DNA of 64,000 nucleotides from Taeniopygia guttata (lineage: Eukaryota; Chordata; Aves; Passeriformes; Estrildidae): positions 12,788,001 through 12,852,000 of the forward strand of contig NC_133030.1 of assembly GCF_048771995.1 (NCBI RefSeq), given 5' to 3'. The translations under genes were made by a program, and so were the position numbers. The notes under the pieces were generated by a model. It was not told the origin of the DNA. It searched no databases and saw only the letters and a program-made list of their open reading frames with translations. Position 1 is the first letter of the stretch; every line of letters starts with the position of its first letter. This document shows, one piece after another, positions 56,933-64,000 of the stretch.

Positions 56933-57698
56933 CGAGAGAGGCCGGACCGGGGCCGGTTTGGGGGCGGGGCCAGAGCGGGAGGCGCGGTCGCAAGGCGGGT
57001 TCGAGGCCGCCGAGGGGGCGTGGCCTCGCCGGCGGCGCGCCGGCACGTGCCCCGCGCCCGGGCCCGGGTCGGGTTTCGGCGCTGAAACCGGAGCCCCCCG
57101 TCCGCCCCCCCGGAGCCCCCCGGGGCGCCCCGCTCCCCCCCTCCAGCGCCCCGGGGGGTTGCTGCGCTCCACCCGATCTCCTGCGCTGCACGGCGGGTCC
57201 CGGGGACGGCGCTGGCCTCGTCCCTGCGAGGGCCGAGCGCAGTTTCGGGGCGATCTGGTTTCCTCCTGCTTGGCCCCGGTCCTGGGGAGAAGCAGCGGGA
57301 GCGGGCGGAATGTTCTTCCTCTTCCGCGGGCCGCAGCGGCGCGGCGCTGGCAGCCCCGCGCCCCCCACCTGCCGGGGCGCCCCCCGGTGCCGCGGCCCCG
57401 GCCGAAGGGCTGCCCGCGGCTCCCGCCCGGGCCCTTGGCTCAGGCGTCCCGGCACCGCCGGCACTGCGGGCAGCCAGGGGAGGTTAAGCCGTAGTGGTGC
57501 GTCCCCCGTGGAGCTTCAGCGGGCTGCCGAGGAGCCGGGGCCCCGGCCGCCCCCCGCTTTTGGGCAGGTAACCGGCGGCGGGGACAGGGCCGGGGCACGG
57601 TGGGTGCCGGGGATCCTGCGTGCCCTCGCAGGGAGGCTGCGGGAGTGGGGAACAGCTGGGCGGCTGCCCACATCTGGAGCAGGGCGGCCGAGCGGGAA
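56933..57698. other. CpG-rich gap between NDUFV1 and CABP2; GSTP1 not seen
   Basis: This is where human carries GSTP1. No glutathione transferase exon was recognised on either strand. The only coding candidate is a possible alternative CABP2 first exon at 57310-57567. Confidence 0.6.
57310..57567 (+). other. Possible alternative first coding exon of CABP2
   Basis: An ATG at 57310 opens 86 codons (MFFLFRGPQRRG...PPPAFGQ) that end exactly at a good donor, CAG|GTAACC at 57568. The phase is 0, the same as the start of CABP2 exon 2 at 58010. Long and short N-terminal forms are known for CaBP1 and CaBP2 in mammals. The peptide is Arg/Pro/Gly-rich and not recognised, so it could be a chance frame in GC-rich DNA. 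Confidence 0.3.
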
Positions 57699-57713
57699 TA
57701 ATCCGGAGGATTA
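57699..57713. promoter_or_regulatory. Palindromic pair of CRX/OTX-type sites upstream of CABP2
   Basis: TAATCC and its inverse GGATTA are separated by GGA, giving a 15-base palindrome 156 bases before the CABP2 start. TAATCC is the preferred site of K50 homeodomain factors such as CRX and OTX2. A TATA-like CATAAAAAC follows at 57771-57779. Confidence 0.6.
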
Positions 57714-57868
57714 TGCACGCGGGCGCGGCACCCACCCCCCCGCGCCTGCCCTGCATATCCCCAGATATTCCATAAAAACCTCAAATCCCCGGTGGCAGCC
57801 CCACGGTCTGCGCCAGCCAGCCCCCCCGGGGCCAGGCATGTCCTGCGGCGTGGGGGCAGCCCCCAGCC

Positions 57869-59055
57869 ATGGGCAACTGCACCAAGACCCCTGAGCGGCG
57901 GCTCCCCAAGGTACGGCAGGGTTGTGACACCCCGCGGGGCTGGAGGAGGAGGAGGAGGAGGGGGTCCGTGCTTGGCCCCCCTCGCCGCTGACGCCTGCTC
58001 CACCCGCAGGATGGGAAGCCACGCTCGGGCGCTCCAGGCTCTGGCACAGGGGACCCTGAGGACATGCTGGACGCGGCACAGACACCCCCGATGCAGGGAT
58101 ACTCGGTGCTGCAGGGGCTGGTGGGGCCGGCCTGCATCTTCCTGCGGCAGAGCATCGCCATCACCCAACGGGTACGTGACTGTCCCCTCCCGTGGGCTGC
58201 CTGTGCTCCCGGGGGGCTTAGGGCAGAATCCCTGTGGGATCCCTGGGAGTAGGACCCCTCCTTTGTCTCTTCTCATTTTCTCTTCCCATTTTCTCTTCCC
58301 CAGGACCGGGAGCTGCGGCCCGAGGAGATCGAAGGTGAGGCGCTGGGGAGGGAGTCCCGCTTGGGTGGGTGGCAGTGCTGGGGTGCTGGGTGGTGACACT
58401 GTGGTGTCCTCAGAGCTGAAGCAGGCGTTCCGGGAGTTTGACAAGGACCACGACGGCTACATCAGCTACAAGGACCTGGGCGAATGCATGCGGACCATGG
58501 GCTACATGCCCACGGAGATGGAGCTCATCGAGCTGTCCCAGCAGATCAGTATGTGGTGGGGCAGCAGATGCCCATCAGTCCCTGCCCCACGCCCTGCTGA
58601 CACCCCTCTCCCGCCGCAGCCGGGGGCAAGGTGGATTTTGATGATTTCGTGGAGCTGATGGGCCCCAAGATGCTGGCGGAGACGGCGGATATGATTGGGA
58701 TCAAGGAGCTGCGTGACGCCTTCCGTGAGGTATGGGGGCGGTGGGGACAGACAGGTAGGCTGTCAGCGTGCCAGGAGTGGTCGGTGGCAACAGGACCTTG
58801 TCCGTAGTTTGACACCAATGGGGACGGACAGATCAGCATGGCGGAGCTGCGGGAGGCCATGCGCAAGCTCCTGGGGCAGCAGCTCAACTATCGGGAGGTG
58901 GATGAGATCCTCAAGGATGTAGATCTCAATGGTGATGGCCTGGTGGACTTTGAAGGTAGGAGCAGGGAAGGGGCCAGGAGCACCCCCAGGGACATGCGGG
59001 ATGTTCCACGTGTGTGTTTCCCCCGGCAGAGTTTGTACGGATGATGTCGCGCTGA
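57869..59055 (+). CDS. CABP2: CABP2, neuronal calcium-binding protein 2 (complete, 7 exons, 217 aa)
   Basis: Calmodulin-like sensor that regulates voltage-gated calcium channels in hair cells and retina. Exons: 57869-57910, 58010-58171, 58304-58334, 58414-58548, 58620-58729, 58808-58955, 59030-59055. The N-terminus MGNCTKTP has a myristoylation glycine. [20 protein letters not shown] matches CABP2 better than CABP1. EF1 is [14 protein letters not shown]2 is degenerate (GGKVDFDDF) as usual for CaBPs, EF3 is [12 protein letters not shown] and EF4 is [12 protein letters not shown]. It ends EFVRMMSR like the family. The choice of CABP2 over paralogues rests also on its neighbours NDUFV1, CDK2AP2 and PITPNM1, which have the same order in human. 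Confidence 0.88.
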
Positions 59056-59653
59056 GGGCGGTGTGTGCCAACGCGGGACCCGAGCCCCCCGTGCCTTACG
59101 AAGACGAGGGGGCCACAGAGGGACCCCCAGCTCCAGGGGCTGGGGCAGTGCTGGCACAGTGGTGCCCGTGCCTGCGGTGAGGCTGGGCGGGGAGCTGCTC
59201 CGATGCTGAGGTCTGACCGTGGTGGGAGGCACCGGGGCCAAAGTCAGGACCCTTTTCTGCACAGGCTCAGCCAAGCTTCAACTACTCTCGCCCTCATCTC
59301 TGCTCTCTCCCTGCATCATCCCCCTCCCCACCCGGACCTCATCCTAAAAGTCACACCATCATGGTCCCCTCTTCTTCAGCTGTTCCCCATCCCTGCTGCT
59401 CATCCCTCCAGCCTCCATTCCCACTCTGTGTGCCGCACTGAGCCCCTCAGGCTCCCTCCACACCAGGTTTAATACGGACTGCACAGCATAACCTGCCCCA
59501 TCACCATGGTTTGAGCTCAGACCCACCTCAGACCTGCCTAGGGTGAGGCGTCCCTCCCCTTTTGGGGCTGGCACAGACCCTCATGGATGTTCTGGCAGCC
59601 CCCAGCACAGAGGAGACTCCTGGCAGCCCAGCAAGGAGACCCTCCAGGAGAGA

Positions 59654-59659
59654 AATAAA
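59654..59659 (+). terminator. CABP2 polyadenylation signal
   Basis: AATAAA about 600 bases after the CABP2 stop. No other exon or repeat was seen between the stop and this hexamer, so the interval is probably 3' untranslated sequence. Confidence 0.7.
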
Positions 59660-59859
59660 GCATTACTGGGTGGAAGGGCCTCAGCCAGCTGCAGGCAGGG
59701 CTGCTGTAGGTACCCTCCCTGCCCTGGCTGCAGTTTTGGGGCCAATTTTGCCCTTTTGAAATGATAAAACTCTCTCTACAGACTTTTGGTTTGTGTTTTA
59801 TGTTGTTTCCAAAGAGTTTATTCGTGATCGTGCCATCCACTGGTATCCCCCAAAACCCT

Positions 59860-60539
59860 GGACTCCCAGTGTGTCTCACGGGAACCCCGCAGGGAGCCGG
59901 GATCACGGGCACGGGGCTCCGGGGACGGCACGGCCGGCGGGTGGGGCCGGTTCCCCAAAACCCGGGCCGGGGTTCACCCCGCAGAGTCGGGACGCCCTGA
60001 CCGGCGCCGGCTCGGGGCTGTGCGGTGGCACGGCGTGCCTTGGCGGCGGGGGGAGCGCGGCGGTGCCGATGGCGCCGCTCCTGGTGTCCCCCCCGGGCCC
60101 CCGAAGCGGTGCCGCCGCTCGGTCACGTGACACCGAGCTGTCCCCGCCGAGCGAGGGGGCGTGGCCTAACCAGCAGTCACGTGGTCGGAAAGGCACCGAG
60201 GGGCGGGGCCGACGCCGCGTGTCTCCACGGTGACCGACCGGCGGGCGCGCGGCGGCGTGATGACGTCTCGCTCGTGACGCGCCTGCGTCATCACCGCGAG
60301 CGCCGGCGGCGGCGGAGGGGGGAGAGACCCGGGTCAGGCCGGGGCCGCGCAGCGCTACCGGGAACCGGGGCCGCCGCGCTCCGCTCCGGTTCCCGGCTTC
60401 CCGCCGGGCCGAGCGGGGCCGAGCTGAGCTGAAGAGAGGCGGGCACCGGCGATACAACCGGCGGGGCGAGCGCGGGGGCCGCACGCCGACCCCCGCCGCG
60501 GGGCTCAGGGGATCCGGGAGCGGCGGGCGGCCGTCGGGG
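59860..60539. promoter_or_regulatory. CpG island and 5' untranslated region of CDK2AP2
   Basis: Very CpG-dense sequence without TATA. It holds two E-boxes (60122, 60176), a CRE-like TGACGTCT near 60260 and TGCGTCAT near 60285. The gap from the CABP2 polyadenylation signal to here (about 59,660-59,860) shows nothing recognisable. Confidence 0.6.
60122..60185. promoter_or_regulatory. Two CLEAR/USF-type E-boxes
   Basis: GTCACGTGAC at 60122-60131 is the perfect palindromic CLEAR element bound by TFEB/MITF-type factors. GTCACGTGGT at 60176-60185 is a close second copy. They lie about 355-420 bases upstream of the CDK2AP2 start. Confidence 0.6.
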
Positions 60540-61288
60540 ATGTCCTACAAGCCTATCGCTCCCGCCCCCGCTACCCCCGGAGCCGCCAGCGCCAGCCCCG
60601 CCCCGCCGGGGCCCGGGGCACCGTCCGCCGGTGAGAGAACGCCGCGGTAACCGCGGGGGACGGGGGACACCGGGAGCGGAGAGGGACCGGAGGGATGGAG
60701 GGGGGTACCACGGGAAGGGATGGTGCCAGATGAGGGATGTACCGCGGAAGACGGAGTGCGGCCGTGACCCTCGGTTTCTCGCAGCCACGAGTGTCCCGTC
60801 GCCCTCCGGTTCCGTCCCTGGCGCCGCCGCCCCTTTCCGGCCGCTCTTCAATGACTTCGGGCCGCCGTCCATGGGCTACGTGCAGGTCAGGCGCGGGGCC
60901 GGGGCCGGTGGGGCCGGGCGCGGCGGCGGAGGCGGCCCCCAGCCCCTCCGTCCCTGCTTGTCCTGTTCCCGCAGGCCATGAAGCCCCCCGGGGCACAGGG
61001 CTCGCAGAGCACCTACACCGACCTGCTCTCGGTCATCGAGGAGATGGGGAAGGAGATCCGGCCCACCTACGCCGGCAGCAAGAGCGCCATGGAGCGGCTG
61101 AAGCGGGGTAGGGGCAGGGTGTGGAACCGGGCCGCCGCGGGGCTGCGCCCCCGGGGCTCCTCAGCCCCGCGGGGAGCGACTGGAGGGTGATTCGAGGTGT
61201 CCCTGTGCTTCTCCCCGCAGGGATCATCCACGCCCGGGCGCTGGTCAGGGAGTGCCTGGCAGAGACAGAGCGAAACGCCCGCACGTAA
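60540..61288 (+). CDS. CDK2AP2: CDK2AP2 (DOC1R), CDK2-associated protein 2 (complete, 4 exons, 130 aa)
   Basis: Small helical protein, paralogue of CDK2AP1, that associates with CDK2 and the NuRD chromatin complex. Exons: 60540-60630, 60785-60885, 60975-61107, 61221-61288. Human is 126 aa. The start [11 protein letters not shown] and the core [40 protein letters not shown] and [20 protein letters not shown] are essentially identical to human. Only the Ala/Pro/Ser-rich linker near residues 10-45 differs and is a few residues longer. Confidence 0.95.
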
Positions 61289-61412
61289 CGGCAGCTGCCA
61301 CCCGGGACCCCCCGGGACCTCCCGGTGGTGGCGGCGGGGGTGGGGGGGCCGCCGTGCTGCCCGAGTCCCCCCTCCCCGCGCTCTCCGCTCTTTATAAATG
61401 CGTGTTTTTATA

Positions 61413-61418
61413 AATAAA
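61413..61418 (+). terminator. CDK2AP2 proximal polyadenylation signal
   Basis: AATAAA 125 bases after the stop, preceded by a TTTATAAATG..TTTATAAAT repeat and followed by a GTGTGTCC downstream stretch. Confidence 0.85.
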
Positions 61419-61561
61419 GGACAATGTTGGGACTTGGCCTCGGTGTGTCCCCGCGGGGGTGGGTCCCGATGGCGGTGGTGGGACGCGGGGTAGAGGTGGA
61501 GGAGTCGGGGGGAGGGCTTGGAGCCGCGCTGGGTGGGTGTCCCGGAGCTGAGAGGTGCAGG

Positions 61562-61611
61562 AGTGATCAAGCCACTCGCCGATCACTTTAGGAAGTGGCT
61601 TTTTAAATAAA
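61562..61611 (+). other. Possible pseudoknot before a second AATAAA
   Basis: Two interleaved inverted repeats: AGTGATC (61562-61568) pairs with GATCACT (61581-61587), and AAGCCACT (61569-61576) pairs with AGTGGCTT (61594-61601). The order A-B-A'-B' is that of an H-type pseudoknot with loops of 0, 4 and 6 bases. AATAAA follows at 61606-61611. This could be a structured distal 3' end of CDK2AP2 or a protein-bound DNA site. Confidence 0.4.
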
Positions 61612-61847
61612 ACACTGGGTTTTTCCGGGGCGGCGGTGCCGGTACACGCGGAGCGCCCGTGAGTGGCGCTCGCTGCCTTCCGCTCTCTGACGTCACGGGG
61701 GCCCCCCCTCACCTCCCTACGTCACGACTGTCGCCGTGGGAACGGGCTGTGATGTCACGATCCGAGGGGCCGGTGCGGAGCGGCGCAGGTTTGGTGGGGC
61801 CGGGGGGCGGCGGGGACCGGGCGGGCGGGGGGAGCGGAGGGGGCCGC

Positions 61848-61861
61848 GTTGCCATGGCAAC
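61848..61861. promoter_or_regulatory. Perfect palindromic RFX X-box upstream of PITPNM1
   Basis: GTTGCCATGGCAAC, identical to the site at 48331, lies about 500 bases upstream of the PITPNM1 start codon in CpG-rich DNA. Confidence 0.65.
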
Positions 61862-61879
61862 GGAGCCGAGCCGAATGCG

Positions 61880-62240
61880 GCCGAGCCGGGCCGAACCCGG
61901 CGCCGAGAGGGGTCGAGCGGTACCGGACTGAGCCGAACGTGGGACCGAGGGTGGCCGAGCGGTACCAGACTGAACCGAACCCGGAGCCGAGTGGTACCAG
62001 ATTCCGCCGAACCCGGAGCCGAGCTTTTCCGAGCCGGGCCGAACCTGGGGTCGAGCGGTGCCGGGCGGTACCGGACTCAGCCGAGCGTGGTGTCGAGCCG
62101 GGTCGAACCCGGCACCGAGCACAGCCGAGCGGTATCGCACTCAGCCGAACCCGGAGCCGAGCGATACCGGACTCGGCCGAACCCGGGGACGGAGCAGGTC
62201 TGAGACGGGCCGAACCCGTACCGGGCTGAGCTGAGGGTGC
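61880..62240. repeat. GC-rich minisatellite in the PITPNM1 5' region
   Basis: About eight diverged units of roughly 38-45 bases built on GCCGAGCGGTACCGGACT and CAGCCGAACCCGGAGCCGA. It lies between the X-box and the start codon and may be transcribed. Confidence 0.85.
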
Positions 62241-62362
62241 CCCGAGCGGTTCTGAAGGGATGCCGAACCGGCCCGGGCTGTCCCGAAGCCGGCCCGGTCC
62301 GGTGTAACAGAAACCCCCTCAGGAGCTGCCCCCGCGGTGCCCCGCGGTGCCCCGCCGCCGCC

Positions 62363-63615
62363 ATGCTGATCAAGGAGTACCACATCCTGCTGCCCATGAG
62401 CCTGGAGGAGTACCAGGTGGCCCAGCTGTACATGATCCAGGTGGGAATGTGGGGCTGAGCATGAGGGCTCGGGGGAGCTGCGGGGCTGAGCGGGGTGGGG
62501 TTGCAAGGGTTTGGGGGATGAGCCCGGGGGCTGCACGGGTCTGGGGTTTGTGGGGCGGAGCCTGAGGGGTGTGGGGTGTGGGGTCCAAGGGCCGAGACTG
62601 AGGGGTTGCAAGGGTTTGGGGATGAGCCCGGGGGCTGCACGGGTCTGGGGTTTGTGGGGCTGAGCCTGAGGGGTGTGGGGTGTGGGGTCCAAGGGCCGAG
62701 AGTGAGGGGTTGCACAGGGCTGTGGGGCTGGGCATGGGGAGCTGGAGGGGTGCAGGGATCTGGGGACTGTGACTGAGAAGGTGCAGGGTTGTGAGAGATG
62801 CTAGAGATTGCAGCCTGATGGATGTAGTGGGCTGTGGGGAGGCATGAAGGGTGCAGGGACTGACCCTGGGGGTGCACAGGGGGCTCTGAGGCTGAGCATG
62901 GGGTGCTGGAGGGTGTAAGGGGGCTGTGGGGCTGAGTGTGGGGAACTGGGGAGCTGTGTGGCTGAGCGTGGAGCCTGGAGGGGCACGGGGGGGTGCTGAG
63001 GCTGATCCCAAGGGATTGGCAGGTTGCAGGGGTGTCATTGAGACTTTGGGTGGGTTTGGAACCACCGAGCTAAGCAGGGAGTCCTGTGAGCAGGTGTGGG
63101 GCCGGTGGATGTGGGCACATGGGGATGGGAGTGTACAGGGACCCTGGGCGCCCCGTGGGAGTTGCAGGGCTTGGAGGGGCCGCACTGAGCCATTGTCTCT
63201 GTGCAGAAGAAGAGCCGGGAGGAGTCGAGTGGCGAGGGCAGCGGTGTGGAGATCCTGGCTAACCGACCCTACAGCGATGGCCCCGGGGGCAGCGGTCAGT
63301 ACACCCACAAGGTCTACCACGTTGGCTCCCACATCCCCAGCTGGTTCCGGGCACTGCTCCCCAAAGCTGCGCTCCAGGTGGAGGAGGAGTCCTGGAATGC
63401 TTATCCGTACACACGAACCAGGTTGGAGCTGGAGGCAGCGGGGTGGGCTGCAGGACCGGCCATGCCCCTGGGCTCAGTCCCGTGCCTCTCCAGGTACACG
63501 TGTCCTTTCGTGGAGAAGTTTTCCATTGAGATCGAGACGTACTACCGCCCGGATGCGGGGCAGCAGACCAACATCTTCAACCTGAGTGCAGCGGAGAAGA
63601 GGCAGAGGATTTTGG
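62363..63615 (+). CDS. PITPNM1: PITPNM1, membrane-associated phosphatidylinositol transfer protein 1 (first 3 exons, runs off right edge)
   Basis: Nir2/RdgB-family lipid transfer protein that exchanges PI and phosphatidic acid at ER-plasma membrane contacts. Exons in the window: 62363-62440, 63207-63421, 63494-63615, giving 138 codons and ending in phase 1. MLIKEYHILLPMSLEEYQVA, KKSREESSGEGSGVEILANR, GQYTHKVYHVGSHIP, SWNAYPYTRTRYTCPFVEKF and IEIETYYRPDAGQQ match the start of human PITPNM1 and form the first third of the PITP domain. The start ATG follows GCCGCC. The donor of exon 2 is GTTGGA, weak but required by phase. The FFAT, DDHD and LNS2 regions lie outside the window. Confidence 0.93.
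62450..63180. repeat. Minisatellite in PITPNM1 intron 1
   Basis: A 105-base unit is repeated almost exactly (copies starting near 62501 and 62606). Shorter GGGGCTGAGCNTGGGG-type units continue with decreasing similarity to the end of the intron. The array is G-rich on the plus strand. Confidence 0.85.
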
Positions 63616-64000
63616 GTGGGTATGGCTGGCTTGGGGAACTGGGCAGGACACTGTGACTGCTGGGATTCCCACACAGTGTTTCTGGGATGGGTGTGTAGTT
63701 CTGATGGGGCCTTAGGGGCTCAACTTCACTCTTCTTGCTGGTCCTCATCTTTCAGGGATGCTGGCAGGGAAGAGCTCCCTGCCCCAAGCTCCCTGCCCTG
63801 AGCTCCCTGCCCGCTCCCTCTCAGCGCTGCTGAATTAAGTTCCACATTAAAGATATTTTCAGGGACAGTTTTGTCCTCTGCCTCTTCCCTTGCCTCTATT
63901 TCTGTTTGCAGCTTCTCCTTTCTAGTGCCAGCCTGCTCCCCTCTCTTTCTGTGTCCCAGCCTTATTCTGGCATGGATTTGCCTTCTCAGTCTCTCCTGGC
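63616..64000 (+). other. PITPNM1 intron 3, partial
   Basis: No further exon was recognised. A short imperfect repeat of GCTCCCTGCCCTGAGCTCCC lies at about 63,772-63,812, and the last 150 bases are pyrimidine-rich. Confidence 0.5.

Noticed and set aside
57869-59055. Assignment to CABP1, CABP4 or CABP5
   Set aside because: The [17 protein letters not shown] segment and the neighbours NDUFV1, CDK2AP2 and PITPNM1 favour CABP2.

Overview
The window is vertebrate, almost certainly avian, nuclear DNA. It carries many fragments of the CR1 LINE 3' end (the usual bird interspersed repeat), one old endogenous retrovirus, short introns, GC-rich promoters and vertebrate multi-exon genes. I rebuilt gene models by following exon phase, GT..AG junctions and remembered human protein sequences; no alignment was run. 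All models keep an open frame across every junction.

Layout, left to right: (1) 1-2,375, minus: PLEKHG3, the 5' part (DH and most of the PH domain); the gene runs off the left edge. (2) 2,376-6,476: GC-rich gap with two minisatellites, a CArG/TATA-like box and a duplicated CTCF-like motif. (3) 6,477-32,384, plus: NUP160, complete, 35 coding exons, 1,394 aa, with a broken ERV in intron 5 and a U12-type intron 19. (4) 33,113-43,329, plus: FNBP4, 16 exons, 998 aa. (5) 44,394-48,029, plus: AGBL2, 13 exons, 836 aa, squeezed into 3.6 kb. (6) 48,501-51,497, plus: MTCH2, 13 exons, 300 aa. (7) 51,498-52,470: minisatellite-bearing gap. (8) 52,471-53,995, plus: NUDT8, 220 aa, tail to tail with (9) 54,512-56,838, minus: NDUFV1, 10 exons, 457 aa. 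(10) 57,869-59,055, plus: CABP2, 217 aa. (11) 60,540-61,288, plus: CDK2AP2, 130 aa. (12) 62,363 to the right edge, plus: the first three exons of PITPNM1.

The order joins three blocks that lie apart in human: PLEKHG3 (14q23), NUP160-FNBP4-AGBL2-MTCH2 (11p11.2) and NUDT8-NDUFV1-CABP2-CDK2AP2-PITPNM1 (11q13.2, without GSTP1). Both joins fall in minisatellite-rich gaps. The genes are mostly housekeeping (nuclear pore, complex I, mitochondrial outer membrane, Nudix hydrolase) with some specialised ones (tubulin carboxypeptidase, synaptic Ca sensor, PI transfer protein); they share a neighbourhood, not a pathway.

No wholly new system was found. The most useful observations are the U12-type intron in NUP160, the breakpoint/minisatellite coincidence, a palindromic pair of CRX/OTX-type sites before CABP2, two identical perfect RFX X-boxes, an in-phase alternative first exon for CABP2, a possible RNA pseudoknot upstream of a second polyadenylation hexamer after CDK2AP2, and a CR1 copy that appears to supply a NUP160 splice acceptor.
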